NCBI RefSeq assembly: GCF_001014645.1
Contig: NZ_LASZ01000002.1
Coordinates: 124,001-188,000, forward strand
Source of the DNA: Luteimonas sp. FCS-9
Lineage (GTDB): Bacteria; Pseudomonadota; Gammaproteobacteria; Xanthomonadales; Xanthomonadaceae
Length of the DNA: 64,000 bases
Direction of reading: 5' to 3'
The notes beneath the pieces are model-generated. The model searched no databases. It was given only the letters and a program-made list of their open reading frames with translations, and was not told where the DNA came from. Each line of letters begins with the position of its first letter. The stretch's first letter is position 1. Of the stretch, positions 15,982 to 26,503 are shown piece after piece. The translations under genes were made by a program, and so were the position numbers.

Positions 15982-17913
15982 TCACGCCGGCGGCGTGAAC
16001 TTCGCCTGCAGCGACACGTTGCTGTACGCCCGCGTGCCTGCCAGCTTGATGTAGTAAACGCCCGCCGCCGGCCGGTTGATCCGGACGGTCTCGCTGTTGC
16101 CCGGACGCGCGGAGTTCCAGGTCCCCGTTTGCGCCGGCGCCTCGTCCAGGCTGACATGCAACGACACGTCGCCACTGCCCCCACTGGTGGTGATCGTCAG
16201 CGCACCGGTCACTCCGGCCGGCACCTCGATCGAGTACAGCGTCTCGCCGCCCGCCGCGCCCGACAGCGCCCGGACCGGCACCCCGTTGACGACCGGCGTC
16301 GCGTCCGGCGCGCATTCCTCGACGTCCGGATCGCACGGCGGCTCGATCGCCTTGAGCACCGCCGCCCCGGCGTTGACGATGCCCGGGCCGATCGGCTGGC
16401 TGGTCGACGGCGCGACCGTGAACGGCGTGACCGTGCGCGTGAGCACGTCGAGCACCTCCTCCGGATCGAGCAGCGGCAGGTCGGCCGCCAGGCGTGCGCT
16501 CTGCATCAGCGCGACTACACCTGCGACATGCGGCGACGCCTGCGAGGTGCCCGCCGTGCCGTAGGTCGGCGCCCCGGTGATGCTCGCCAGCGGCGTCGGC
16601 GTCGTCGTGCTCGGGTTCTTCGCCTGCCACACGAAACCGTCGTCGATCTGCGAGCCCGAGTTGCCGTCGTTCGCGTAGACGCCGCCGCCCGGTGCCGAGA
16701 TGTCGATGCCGGTGCCGTAGTTCGAGTAGTACGCCCGGCGGCTGGTGACGCCGTTGGACGCCACCGCGATCGCACCCGGGCAGTTGGCCGGCGAGAAGTT
16801 CGCGACGTCTGCATTGCTGTTGCCGGCCGCGATCACCACCGTCGCACCGAGCGCGTTCGCCTGCGCGATCGCGTCGGCCTCGGCCGCCGAGCACGCCCCG
16901 CTGCCGCCCAGGCTCAGGTTGATCACCTGCGCCGGATTCGCGTTCGCCGGGACGCCGTCGACGTCACCGCCTGCCGCCCAGATGATCGCGTCGACGATGT
17001 CCGAGTCGTAGCCGCCGCAATGGCCGAGCACGCGCACCGGCAGGATCTTCGCGCCGTATGCGACGCCGCTGACCGCGATGCCGTTGTCGGTGCGCTGCGC
17101 ACCGGCGGTGCCGGCGACGTGCGTGCCGTGCCAGCTGCTGTTGCGCTGCTGGCAGGTCTCCGCGCCGGGATAGCCGATCGTCCAGTCGCCCAGGTCCCAG
17201 CCGCCGGCGACGCGGTCGTCGCTGTCGCGGCCGGACACGAACGCATCGGAGATGAAGTCGTAGCCGGCGTCGCCGAGCGAGCTGTCGATGTCCGGATGCT
17301 CGGTGATGCCGGTGTCGAGCACCGCGATCGTGATGCCCTCGCCATCGGTGAGGTCCCACGCCGCCGGCGCATCGATGCCGCCGCGGTTCGGGCCGCCATC
17401 GGTGGTGGCGCCGCCATCGGGCGCGAGCAGGTGCCACTGCCATTCCAGGCCGGGATCGTTGGGCACGTAGGCCGGCTGCACCGGCGCGGCGGCGATCTGG
17501 CGCAGCCGGTCGGGCGCGACCGACTTGACGTTCGGATCGGCGGCGATCTGCCGCATCAGCGCCTCGGCTGCGACGCGGTCCACGCCCTGCGCCAGGCGCA
17601 GCACCTGGTGGCCGGTCGCCAGCGTGCGCAGGTACTGCACGTTGTTCGCCTTGCCGGCCCCGCGCACCACGCCCGAGCGGGCGAGCGCGCTGCGGACGCC
17701 GGCCACGGCCGCCTGCTGGTCCTGCCGCTCGCGCGCACCGTCGCGGTACTCGACGATGAAGCGCCGGATCGGCGTCGCGTCCGACTGCAGCAACGGCGTT
17801 TCGGTCGCCACCTTGTCGGCCGGGCGCGGAGCCTTGCCGGCATGGACGGCACCGGCGGCGAGCGCCGCGCCGACCGCGACGGCCAGCGTGCAGGGGATGA
17901 TGCTCTTCTTCAT
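15982..17913 (-). CDS. Secreted subtilisin-like (S8) serine protease with C-terminal PPC domain
   Basis: 643 residues. Signal peptide MKKSIIPCTLAVAVGAALAAGAVHAG is followed by an I9-type propeptide (RRFIVEYRDGARERQD to about residue 145). The S8 domain carries catalytic Asp in ITIAVLDTGI, His in SSWHGTHVAGTAG, the oxyanion region VVIAAGNSN, and Ser in GTSQASPHVAGVVAL. A C-terminal pre-peptidase (PPC) beta domain starts around ALSGAAGGETLYSIEVPAG. This architecture matches extracellular proteases of Lysobacter/Xanthomonas exported by Sec and then the T2SS, so the gsp genes at the window start are a likely export route (inference). The frame continues upstream of ATG 17913, but only this start gives a signal peptide, with AGGG just before it. 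Confidence 0.93.
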   Translation of the reverse strand: MKKSIIPCTLAVAVGAALAAGAVHAGKAPRPADKVATETPLLQSDATPIRRFIVEYRDGARERQDQQAAVAGVRSALARSGVVRGAGKANNVQYLRTLATGHQVLRLAQGVDRVAAEALMRQIAADPNVKSVAPDRLRQIAAAPVQPAYVPNDPGLEWQWHLLAPDGGATTDGGPNRGGIDAPAAWDLTDGEGITIAVLDTGITEHPDIDSSLGDAGYDFISDAFVSGRDSDDRVAGGWDLGDWTIGYPGAETCQQRNSSWHGTHVAGTAGAQRTDNGIAVSGVAYGAKILPVRVLGHCGGYDSDIVDAIIWAAGGDVDGVPANANPAQVINLSLGGSGACSAAEADAIAQANALGATVVIAAGNSNADVANFSPANCPGAIAVASNGVTSRRAYYSNYGTGIDISAPGGGVYANDGNSGSQIDDGFVWQAKNPSTTTPTPLASITGAPTYGTAGTSQASPHVAGVVALMQSARLAADLPLLDPEEVLDVLTRTVTPFTVAPSTSQPIGPGIVNAGAAVLKAIEPPCDPDVEECAPDATPVVNGVPVRALSGAAGGETLYSIEVPAGVTGALTITTSGGSGDVSLHVSLDEAPAQTGTWNSARPGNSETVRINRPAAGVYYIKLAGTRAYSNVSLQAKFTPPA

Positions 17914-18031
17914 TTCGGACCCTCGTTGGAGAATTGGACCTCGGAAGCGTCGTCCCGCCGGCGTGGAGGCCGACGCGACGACGGATGTCGTACGGACGTC
18001 GCCGGGTCGCCCCGACGGCGTCGAACCGCAG

Positions 18032-18060
18032 ACCGGCGGGGGCACTCGCCCACCGCCGGT
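18032..18060 (-). terminator. Possible terminator hairpin after the adhesin gene
   Basis: ACCGGCGG / CCGCCGGT form an 8-bp stem directly after the adhesin stop, but no T-run follows, so intrinsic termination is uncertain. It lies within the 157-base gap before the subtilisin gene. Confidence 0.3.
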
Positions 18061-18070
18061 TCCCGCGCGG

Positions 18071-21000
18071 TCACCAGCCGAAGCCGGCGCCCAGACCCAC
18101 GGATTTCTCGTCGCCGCTGAACGCACCGCCCACGGTCACCGTCGCGCGTTCGCTGATCGCGCGCTGGTAGCCGACCGACAGCGCGCTTTCCCCGCCCTGG
18201 AAGCCGACGCCGACGCCGACCCGGTTCTGCGTCCGGATGCCTGCCGCGCTGGTGGCCATGTTGAGCATCGCCGCGCCCATCGCACCCTGCCGGTCGATCC
18301 GGCGCTCGGTGTCGTAGAAGCGGCGATCAACGTCGCCCTTGAACGTTTCGAAGCTGTCGTTCCAGGTCGCGAACTTCTGGTCGGTGTAGGCGTTCGCGGT
18401 GGCCACCGCCTGCGTGGCGGTGGTGTCGGCGTAGGCCTTGGCCTCGGAGACCCCGGCGTTGACCTGGCCGACGTTGGCGGCATCGGTCGCGGCGGTGCCA
18501 GCCGCCACGTTGGCGATCTGCCGCTCGTTGCCGGCGCTGCCCACCGATACCGTGTTCGCGCGGTCGGCGACCGAGCCCTGGCCCAGCGCGACCGCGCCTT
18601 CCGCGGTGACCGATGCGCCCTGCCCCAGCGCGGTGCCCGACGCGGCGCTCACGCTCGCCCCCTCGCCGACGGCCACCGCATTCGTCGCCTCGGCGGTGAT
18701 CGTCGTGTTCGCGCCGACCGCCGTGCTGCCGTCCGCGTACACCTTGGCGTTGCCGCCGAGCGCGGTGTCGTTGGGCCCGTGCGCGTAGGCATCGCCGCCG
18801 ACCGCCACGCCGTTCTGGCCGCCCGTCTGCGCACCGTCGCCGACCGCGACGCCGTTGCTGCCGTCGGCGATCGATGCCGGCGTGTCGCCGCCGACCGCGA
18901 CGCGGTCGTTGGTGCCGGTGTTCGAATCGATGATGTCCTCGACGTTCCCGACGCGCGTCTTGAGGTTGCTGATCTCGATGTCGAGTGCGGCGAACGTCGC
19001 ACCGATGTTGCCGTACTCGGTCCCCTGGATCGTGTAGCTCGGCGCGGCCAGCGTGCCGAACGCGGTCACTGATGCGCCGCCACCGAGGATATCGGCGGTC
19101 GAGGCCAACGCCTCGTGGAGCTGGCTGCCGTTGATCGCCTGCGTGCTGGTCGCCGAGACCTCGCCCTCGGCGAGGTTGGCGATCACCGTGCCGTCTTCAG
19201 ACAGGGTGATCGAGCCGCGACTCTCGTCGTCGAAGGTCACCGCATTCGCGGTCACGTCCTCGATGTCGCCGATGCGCCCGTCAAGCGCATCGACGCGACC
19301 CTCCACGACATCGACGCGTGCGTTGGTCTCGAACAGCTGGCTGCCGTTGACCGCTTCGGTGCTGTCGGCACTGATCTCGCCGGCCGCGACATTCCCGATC
19401 ACCGTACCGTCGACACCGGCCAGGGTCACCCGCGACTTGCTGTCATCGTCGTAGACCAGTGCGTTCTCGGCGAGATCCCCCACGCTGTCGGCCACCGTGT
19501 TGAGCTGTGCCAGGTTCACCGCATCGGTGTCCTCGGTACCGGCCGCGACGTTGGTGATCTGACGCTGCCTGGCCTCGTGCGTGACGCCGTACTCGTCCGT
19601 CCAGTCCGCCGATGCGCCGACCGACACGGTGCCCGCGCGGTCGGCCTGCGAGCCGGCACCGAGCGCCACGCTGCCCTCGGCCGCAGCGTTAGCGTTGGCA
19701 CCCAGGGCGAGGCCCCCGGTCGCGTCGGCGTTCACGCTCGCGCGCGAGCCCAGCGCGACGCCGTCGTCCGCGAGGCCCAGCGAGCCGCGGCCGATCGCGA
19801 CGGCATTGGTGCCGTCGGCGAGCGAGATCGCACCGACCGCGATCGCCTGGTCGGCGGTGCTGAGCGCGCCACGCCCCACGGCGATGGCATTGACGCCCTC
19901 GGCCCAGGTGTCCATGCCCAGCGCGGTCGCCCCCGAGCCCGCGGCCCAGGCGCCGTAGCCGAACGCCGACGCGTTCGTCGCCGTCGCCCATGCCGAGGTG
20001 CCGAACGCGGTGGCGCCGTCGGCAGTCGCCCACGCATAGGCGCCGGCAGCGGTCGCATCACCTCCGCTGGCCCAAGCGTTGCTGCCGATCGCCGTGCTCC
20101 AGTCCCCGGTCGCGCGGGACTTCACGCCCCCCGCATAGCTCTCGTCGCCCAGCGCCTGCGCGCCGTTGCCCAGTGCGGTGGCGTTCTGCCCGGTCGCGAG
20201 CGCGCCCGAACCCACAGCGGTACCGCCCGCCTCGGCCTGCGTGGACACCAGGATGGGATCGCCGTTCTCGTCGAGCATCGGCGCGTTGAACGCGTCGTAG
20301 GCCTGGCCGAGACCGCCGATCGCCACGGCACCCTCGGCCGCGGCATAGCTGTTGAAGCCGATCGCGACGCTGTTCGCAGCGGACGCCTGGGCGCCGCTGC
20401 CGAACGCCGACGCGCCGACACCGGCCGCATAGGTCGTCGAACCGACTGCGGTCGAGTAGTCGGCCTCGGCGATCGCGTTCGAGCCCGACGCGGTCGCGTC
20501 CTCGCCCTCGGCAACGGCCTCGCCGTCTCCGGTGGCCCGGAAATAACGGCCCGCGAGCAGCGCGCCGTCCGCGGCGGCGTTGAGCTGTGCCAGGTTGACC
20601 GCGTCGGTGTCCTGGGTGCCCTCGGCAACGTTCGTGATCTGGCGCTCGTTGCCTTCCGAACCGACCGACACGCTGTTCTCGCGGTCGGCGATCGAATCGG
20701 CGCCCAGCGCCACGCTGTCGACCGCAACCGCCTCGGCGAAGTTGCCCAGCGCGGTGCTGTTGGTGCCCGCCGCCCAAGCGGCGCCGCCGACCGCGGTCGA
20801 GTAGTCGCCCGAGGCCTCGGCCGGCAGCAGGCCGAGCAAGGCGCCGCCCACCGCGACGCTGTTGACGCCGGTGGCCGTCGCCGCCTGACCGACCGCGGTG
20901 CTGTAGGCGCCCGAGGCGGTGCTGTCGGAGCCGACCGCCAGGGCATTGGATCCGCTCGCGGTGCTGAAGTTGCCGACCGCCGTGCTGTTGAAACCCGAGG

Positions 21001-24000
21001 CCGTCGCATAGCCACCGAGTGCGGTGGCGTAGTCGTCGGAGGCTGCCGACCCGAAGCCGAAGGCCGCGGCGGTCACGCCATCGGCGACGCTCTCTGCGCC
21101 GACCGCGGTCGCACCGTCCCCCGTCGCGGCGGCATAGAAGCCCACTGCCGTCGACTCCTCGCCACCGGCTTCGGCCAGCGAACCGGACGCCAGGCTGCCG
21201 TCGCCGCTCGCGACCGCGCCCGCACCAGTGGCGGTCGCCAGTTCGCCCGACGCCAGGCTCTCGGCGCCCACCGCGACCGCGTATTCGCCCGAGGCCTCGG
21301 CCAGGGCACCGGCCGCCAGCGCGTTGCTGGCGCTGGCGACGGCGTTGAAGCCGGCCGCGGTTGCGTTCTCGGCGAGCGCGAATGCGCCGCTGCCGAACGC
21401 CGATGCGCCCTGCTCCTGCGCCTGCGCGGCCGAACCCACGGCCGTGGCGTAGTCGCCGTCGGCGGCCGCACCCGAGCCCGCCGCGACCGACTCCTCGCCG
21501 GTCACGTAGGCCTCGTCCTCGCCGGTCGCCCGGAAGTACTGGTTGTAGGCGGTCGCTTCTTCAAGCTGGTCGAGATTCACCGCGTCGGTGCCTTCGGTAC
21601 CGGCCGCGACGTTGACGATCTGCCGCTCGGCGCCCGCCGAGCCGACCGACACCGTGTCGGCGCGGTCGGCCACCGCATTCGCACCCAGCGCCACGCTGTT
21701 GGCCGCCGAGGCGTCGGCCAGGAAGCCGATCGCCGTCGAATCCGCGCCGCTGGCCTCGCTGCCGCTGCCCAATGCCGACGCGCCGTCTGCGGTCGCGTAG
21801 GCCAGCGTGCCCACCGACGTCGCCTGGATCCCCGTTGCCTCGGCCAACGTGCCCACCGCGGTCGCACCGAGGTCGGTCGCCCACGCACCGTTGCCCAGCG
21901 CGGTCGACGCCACGCCGCTGGCCTCGGTCGTCTGCAGGATCAGGCCGGGGAAGCCGATCAGCAGCTCGCCGTAGTCGGCGATGCCGCCCACCGCCAGCCC
22001 GTAGTCGCCGCTCGCCACGCTGCCGTAGCCCACCGCCGTCGCGAACCCGCCGGTCGCCTCGGAGAACGCGCCCAGCGCGCTCGAACCGTCGGTCGCCGCG
22101 CTGCTGCTGTAGCCCAGCGCCGTCGACTGCGCGCCCTGCGCCGTCGCCGCCGCGCCGGTCGCGGTGCTGAACGCACCCAGCGCCTGCGCGCCCGCGCCCA
22201 GCGCCGACGCGCCGACCTCGCTGGCCGTGGTCGTTTGGTCGAGCAGGACGGTGCCTTCCTCGTCCTCGTAGTACAGCCAGCCGCCGACCGCGGTGCTCGA
22301 GTCACCCTCGGCCACGGCGTTGTAGCCCGACGCCGTCGCGTACTGCCCGCTGGCGACCGTACCGCTGCCGAACGCCGAGGACCCGACGCCCGAGGCGTAG
22401 GTCGTCGAGCCGACGGCGGTCGAATAGTCCGCCTCGGCGATCGCGTTCGAACCCGATGCAGTCGCCTCCTCGCCCTCCGCGTAGGCCTCGCCGTCGCCGG
22501 TTGCGCGGAAGTACTGGTTGTACGCCGTCGCCTCCTGCAACTGGCCCAGGTTCACCGCGTCGGTCGTCTCGGTGCCCTCGGCGACGTTCGTGATCTGGCG
22601 CTCGCTGCCTTCCGAACCGACCGAGACGCTGTCCTCGCGGTCGGCCACCGAGTTCGCACCCAGCGCCACGCTGTTGGCCGCCGAGGCGTCGGCCAGGAAG
22701 CCGATCGCCGTCGAATCCGCGCCGCTGGCATCGCTGCCGCTGCCCAGCGCCGACGCGCCGTCCGCGGTCGCGTAGGCCAGCGTGCCGACCGACGTCGCCT
22801 GGATGCCCGTCGCCTCGGCCAACGTGCCGACCGCGGTCGCACCGACGTCGGTCGCCAGCGCACCGTTGCCCAGCGCGGTCGACGCCACGCCGCTGGCCTC
22901 GGTCGTCTGCAGGATCAGGCCCGGGAAGCCGATCAGCAGGTCGCCATAGTCGGCGATGCCGCCCACTGCCAGGCCGTAGTCGCCGCTCGCCACGCTGCCG
23001 TAGCCCACGGCCGTCGCGAAGCCGCCGGTCGCCTCGGAGAACGCGCCCAGCGCGCTCGAACCGTCGGTGTCCGCGCTGCTGCTGTAGCCCAGCGCCGTCG
23101 ACTGCGCGCCCTGCGCCGTCGCCGCCGCACCGGTCGCGGTGCTGAACGCACCCAGCGCCTGCGCGCCCGCGCCCAGTGCCGACGCGCCGACCTCGCTGGC
23201 CGTGGTCGTTTGGTCGAGCAGGACGGTGCCTTCTTCATCCTCGTAGTACAGCCAGCCGCCGACCGCCGTGCTCGAGTCGCCCTCGGCCACGGCGTTGTAG
23301 CCCGACGCCGTCGCGTACTGCCCGCTGGCGACCGTACCGCTGCCGAACGCCGAGGACCCGACGCCCGAGGCGTAGGTCGTCGAGCCGACGGCGGTCGAAT
23401 AGTCCGCCTCGGCGATCGCGTTCGAGCCCGATGCAGTCGCGTCCTCGCCCTCGGCGTAGGCCTCGCCGTCGCCGGTCGCGCGGAAGTACTGGTTGTACGC
23501 CGTCGCCTCCTGCAGCTGGCCCAGGTTCACCGCGTCGGTCGTCTCGGTGCCCTCGGCAACATTCGTGATCTGGCGCTCGTTGCCCTCCGAACCGACCGAG
23601 ACCGTGTTGTCGCGATCGGCCTCGGACCCCTGGCCGAGCGCGACGCTGCCGCTGGCGGAGGCGATCGCATCGGAGCCGAGCGCCAGGCTGTCGTCGCCCG
23701 AGGCCGTCGAGAAGTTGCCCACCGCCGTGCTGTTGTCGCCGCTGGCCCATGCGCCACCACCGATCGCGGTCGAGTAGTCGCCCGAGGCCTCGGTCGGGAA
23801 GAGATCGAACAGGCCCGCGCCACCGCCGACCGCGACGCTGTTGACGCCACTCGCGACCGAGAACGAACCGATCGCCGTCGAATCGGCGGTCGTGGCCACC
23901 GCCGCATAGCCGAGCGCGGTCGACTGGTCGCCCGCCGCCGTGGCGACCGCACCGAACGCAGCCGCCATGTCGCCACTGGCCGTGGCGCCGACGCCGACCG

Positions 24001-26503
24001 CGCTGCCTGCGAATCCGCTGGCCTCCGCGCTCGCACCCACGGCCGTGCCGGCCACGCCGGCGCTGGTGGCCGAAGTCTCGACCGGCTGCCCGCCGAGCGT
24101 CAGCAGCGGCTCGCCGTCCTCGTCGACGGCATTGCCGCCGATCGCCACGCTCGCCGCGCCGCCGGCCTCGGCGCCGGCACCGAACGCCGCGCTGTTCTGG
24201 CCGCTGGCCACGGCATTGAAGCCGACCGCCGTCGCGTTGTCGGCGAACGCGAACGCGCCGCTGCCGAACGCCGATGCGCCCTGGCCTGCCGCCAGCGCCG
24301 ATTCGCCCGCAGCCGTCGCATAGTCGCCATCCGCATAAGCGGCGCCGTCGCTGTCCTCCCCGCCGGACGCGGCGAAGTAACGGGTGTCTCCGGTCACCGC
24401 CTCCAGCTGCCCCAGGTTCACCGCATCGGTGGCCTCGGTACCGGCCGCGACGTTGACGATCTGCCGCTCGGCGCCCGCCGAGCCGACCGACACCGTGTCG
24501 GCGCGGTCGGCCACCGTGTTCGCGCCCAGCGCGACGCTGTTGGCCGCCGAGGCGTCGGCCAGGAAGCCGATCGCCGTCGAATCCGCGCCGCTGGCCTCGC
24601 TGCCGCTGCCCAATGCCGACGCGCCGTCCGCGGTCGCGTAGGCCAGCGTGCCCACCGACGTCGCCTGGATCCCCGTTGCCTCGGCCAGCGTGCCCACCGC
24701 GGTCGCACCGAGGTCGGTCGCCAGCGCACCGTTGCCCAGCGCGGTCGACGCCACGCCGCTGGCCTCGGTCGTCTGCAGGATCAGGCCGGGGAAGCCGATC
24801 AGCAGGTCGCCGTAGTCGGCGATGCCGCCCACTGCCAGCCCGTAGTCGCCGCTCGCCACGCTGCCGTAACCCACCGCGGTCGCGAACCCGCCGGTCGCCT
24901 CGGAGAACGCGCCCAGCGCGCTCGAACCGTCGGTGTCCGCGCTGCTGCTGTAGCCCAGCGCCGTCGACTGCGCGCCCTGCGCCGTCGCCGCCGCGCCGGT
25001 CGCGGTGCTGAACGCACCCAGCGCCTGCGCGCCCGCGCCCAGCGCCGACGCGCCGACCTCGCTGGCCGTGGTCGTTTGGTCGAGCAGGACGGTGCCTTCC
25101 TCGTCCTCGTAGTACAGCCAGCCGCCGACCGCGGTGCTCGAGTCGCCCTCGGCCACGGCGTTGTAGCCCGACGCCGTCGCGTACTGGCCGCTGGCGACCG
25201 TACCGCTACCGAACGCCGAGGACCCGACGCCCGAGGCGTAGGTCGTCGAGCCGACGGCGGTCGAATAGTCCGCCTCGGCGATCGCGTTCGAGCCCGACGC
25301 GGTCGCGTCCTCGCCCTCGGCGTAGGCCTCGCCGTCGCCGGTCGCGCGGAAGTACTGGTTGTACGCCGTCGCCTCCTGCAGCTGGCCCAGGTTCACCGCG
25401 TCGGTCGTCTCGGTGCCCTCGGCGACGTTCGTGATCTGGCGCTCGCTGCCTTCCGAACCGACCGAGACGCTGTCCTCGCGGTCGGCGACCGAGTTCGCGC
25501 CCAGCGCGACGCTGTTGTCGGCCGACGCCGCGGCGCCGGTGCCGACGGCGGTCGATGCGATGCCACTGGCGGCGCTGCCGTTGCCCAGTGCCGTGGCTTC
25601 CTGCGCGCTCGCCGATGCCAGTGCGCCGACCGCGGTCGACCAGTCGCCTTCCGCCGCCGCCAGGAAGCCGAGCGCGGCCGACATGCCGCCGCTGGCGGCG
25701 CTCTCGGCCCCGATCGCGGTCGCGTATTCGCCCGACGCGTCGGTACCGTAGCCCACGGCGGTGGTCTCGAGCCCGGACGCGCTGCTGTCCGCGCCGATCG
25801 CGACGCTGCCATCGCCGCCGGCCGTCGCATCCGAGCCCGCAGCGAACGCGACGTCGCCGTCGGCGGCCGCTTCGCCCTCACCGGTGCCGGCGACATACTG
25901 GGCGGTCCCCTCCGCGACGGCGGCGACGGCATCGAGCTGCGCGCGATTGACCGCATCGGTGGCCTGCTCGCCCGCGGCCACGTTGACGATCTGGCGCTCC
26001 TCGCCTTCGGCGCCGACGGACACCGTGTTGGCGCGGGTCGCGCGCGCGTTGGCCCCCAGCGCGACGCTGTCGGCCGCGATCGCCCGCGCATTCGCACCGA
26101 GCGCGAGCGCTTGGTTGGCCGTGGCCCGCGCGGAGGCACCGAATGCCCCCGATGCGAACCCGGTGGCGACCGTCTGCGTGCCCACCGCGGTGGCGGTCAT
26201 GCCGCCCGCCTGCGCCGCGCCACCGATCGCCACCGCGCCCGCCGCAGCGCTCGCATCCCCGGGCACGATGCACTCGTAGGTCACGCCTTCGACGACGCAG
26301 GGTTCCGTTCCGTCGATCGTGACCCCGGCCGCCTGGGCCCAGGCGCCCGGCATGACCGCCATCAGTGCCAGCGCCAGCAACGCCGGACGCGCGCCGCGGC
26401 CCACGACCACGGTCGTGCCGACGCCGTCGCCCGTGGCGAGTTCGGAAGCCACGACGACCTGGCCGAGCGACTTGTTCCACACCTTGCGATAGATCCGGTT
26501 CAT
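18071..26503 (-). CDS. Giant trimeric autotransporter adhesin (YadA/Hia type), 2810 aa
   Basis: The start MNRIYRKVWNKSLGQVVVAS is the extended signal peptide region of type V autotransporters, with the hydrophobic core RPALLALALMAVMPGAWA. Most of the protein is left-handed beta-roll head repeats of the S-x-A-x-G type (for example STAVGSTTYASGVGSSAFGSG). They are divided by nine neck/HIM motifs of the form VSVGSxGxERQITNVAxGTxxTDAVNLxQL. A coiled stalk (VVEGRVDALDGRIGDIEDV) leads to the YadA anchor: YDTERRIDRQGAMGAAMLN... ending GLGAGFGW with terminal aromatic Trp. It is expected to form surface trimers that mediate attachment and biofilm. Three modules of about 325 residues are nearly identical. 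A strong terminator-like hairpin lies in the 5' leader. Confidence 0.95.
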   Translation of the reverse strand: MNRIYRKVWNKSLGQVVVASELATGDGVGTTVVVGRGARPALLALALMAVMPGAWAQAAGVTIDGTEPCVVEGVTYECIVPGDASAAAGAVAIGGAAQAGGMTATAVGTQTVATGFASGAFGASARATANQALALGANARAIAADSVALGANARATRANTVSVGAEGEERQIVNVAAGEQATDAVNRAQLDAVAAVAEGTAQYVAGTGEGEAAADGDVAFAAGSDATAGGDGSVAIGADSSASGLETTAVGYGTDASGEYATAIGAESAASGGMSAALGFLAAAEGDWSTAVGALASASAQEATALGNGSAASGIASTAVGTGAAASADNSVALGANSVADREDSVSVGSEGSERQITNVAEGTETTDAVNLGQLQEATAYNQYFRATGDGEAYAEGEDATASGSNAIAEADYSTAVGSTTYASGVGSSAFGSGTVASGQYATASGYNAVAEGDSSTAVGGWLYYEDEEGTVLLDQTTTASEVGASALGAGAQALGAFSTATGAAATAQGAQSTALGYSSSADTDGSSALGAFSEATGGFATAVGYGSVASGDYGLAVGGIADYGDLLIGFPGLILQTTEASGVASTALGNGALATDLGATAVGTLAEATGIQATSVGTLAYATADGASALGSGSEASGADSTAIGFLADASAANSVALGANTVADRADTVSVGSAGAERQIVNVAAGTEATDAVNLGQLEAVTGDTRYFAASGGEDSDGAAYADGDYATAAGESALAAGQGASAFGSGAFAFADNATAVGFNAVASGQNSAAFGAGAEAGGAASVAIGGNAVDEDGEPLLTLGGQPVETSATSAGVAGTAVGASAEASGFAGSAVGVGATASGDMAAAFGAVATAAGDQSTALGYAAVATTADSTAIGSFSVASGVNSVAVGGGAGLFDLFPTEASGDYSTAIGGGAWASGDNSTAVGNFSTASGDDSLALGSDAIASASGSVALGQGSEADRDNTVSVGSEGNERQITNVAEGTETTDAVNLGQLQEATAYNQYFRATGDGEAYAEGEDATASGSNAIAEADYSTAVGSTTYASGVGSSAFGSGTVASGQYATASGYNAVAEGDSSTAVGGWLYYEDEEGTVLLDQTTTASEVGASALGAGAQALGAFSTATGAAATAQGAQSTALGYSSSADTDGSSALGAFSEATGGFATAVGYGSVASGDYGLAVGGIADYGDLLIGFPGLILQTTEASGVASTALGNGALATDVGATAVGTLAEATGIQATSVGTLAYATADGASALGSGSDASGADSTAIGFLADASAANSVALGANSVADREDSVSVGSEGSERQITNVAEGTETTDAVNLGQLQEATAYNQYFRATGDGEAYAEGEEATASGSNAIAEADYSTAVGSTTYASGVGSSAFGSGTVASGQYATASGYNAVAEGDSSTAVGGWLYYEDEEGTVLLDQTTTASEVGASALGAGAQALGAFSTATGAAATAQGAQSTALGYSSSAATDGSSALGAFSEATGGFATAVGYGSVASGDYGLAVGGIADYGELLIGFPGLILQTTEASGVASTALGNGAWATDLGATAVGTLAEATGIQATSVGTLAYATADGASALGSGSEASGADSTAIGFLADASAANSVALGANAVADRADTVSVGSAGAERQIVNVAAGTEGTDAVNLDQLEEATAYNQYFRATGEDEAYVTGEESVAAGSGAAADGDYATAVGSAAQAQEQGASAFGSGAFALAENATAAGFNAVASASNALAAGALAEASGEYAVAVGAESLASGELATATGAGAVASGDGSLASGSLAEAGGEESTAVGFYAAATGDGATAVGAESVADGVTAAAFGFGSAASDDYATALGGYATASGFNSTAVGNFSTASGSNALAVGSDSTASGAYSTAVGQAATATGVNSVAVGGALLGLLPAEASGDYSTAVGGAAWAAGTNSTALGNFAEAVAVDSVALGADSIADRENSVSVGSEGNERQITNVAEGTQDTDAVNLAQLNAAADGALLAGRYFRATGDGEAVAEGEDATASGSNAIAEADYSTAVGSTTYAAGVGASAFGSGAQASAANSVAIGFNSYAAAEGAVAIGGLGQAYDAFNAPMLDENGDPILVSTQAEAGGTAVGSGALATGQNATALGNGAQALGDESYAGGVKSRATGDWSTAIGSNAWASGGDATAAGAYAWATADGATAFGTSAWATATNASAFGYGAWAAGSGATALGMDTWAEGVNAIAVGRGALSTADQAIAVGAISLADGTNAVAIGRGSLGLADDGVALGSRASVNADATGGLALGANANAAAEGSVALGAGSQADRAGTVSVGASADWTDEYGVTHEARQRQITNVAAGTEDTDAVNLAQLNTVADSVGDLAENALVYDDDSKSRVTLAGVDGTVIGNVAAGEISADSTEAVNGSQLFETNARVDVVEGRVDALDGRIGDIEDVTANAVTFDDESRGSITLSEDGTVIANLAEGEVSATSTQAINGSQLHEALASTADILGGGASVTAFGTLAAPSYTIQGTEYGNIGATFAALDIEISNLKTRVGNVEDIIDSNTGTNDRVAVGGDTPASIADGSNGVAVGDGAQTGGQNGVAVGGDAYAHGPNDTALGGNAKVYADGSTAVGANTTITAEATNAVAVGEGASVSAASGTALGQGASVTAEGAVALGQGSVADRANTVSVGSAGNERQIANVAAGTAATDAANVGQVNAGVSEAKAYADTTATQAVATANAYTDQKFATWNDSFETFKGDVDRRFYDTERRIDRQGAMGAAMLNMATSAAGIRTQNRVGVGVGFQGGESALSVGYQRAISERATVTVGGAFSGDEKSVGLGAGFGW
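21680..22640 (-). repeat. Intragenic adhesin module, copy iii
   Basis: About 960 bases nearly identical to 22655-23615 with a 975-base period (anchor TCGTTTGGTC at 22231 and 23206). It encodes one head module that contains the marker GGWLYYEDEEGTVLLDQ. Confidence 0.85.
22655..23615 (-). repeat. Intragenic adhesin module, copy ii
   Basis: Tandem with copy iii (period 975 bases, 325 codons, in frame). Differences are mostly single bases. Boundaries are approximate and set at the neck motifs. Confidence 0.85.
24521..25481 (-). repeat. Intragenic adhesin module, copy i
   Basis: Same module, 1866 bases from copy ii (anchor TCGTTTGGTC at 25072). It is separated from copy ii by a different head block. 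Its following neck (AERQIVNVAAGTE) matches the one after copy iii, so similarity between i and iii extends to about 24450. Confidence 0.85.

Noticed and set aside
15692..16894. 400-codon minus-strand frame overlapping the subtilisin 3' half
   Set aside because: Other frame of the protease gene; Arg/Gly-rich, crosses the terminator and has no known motif.
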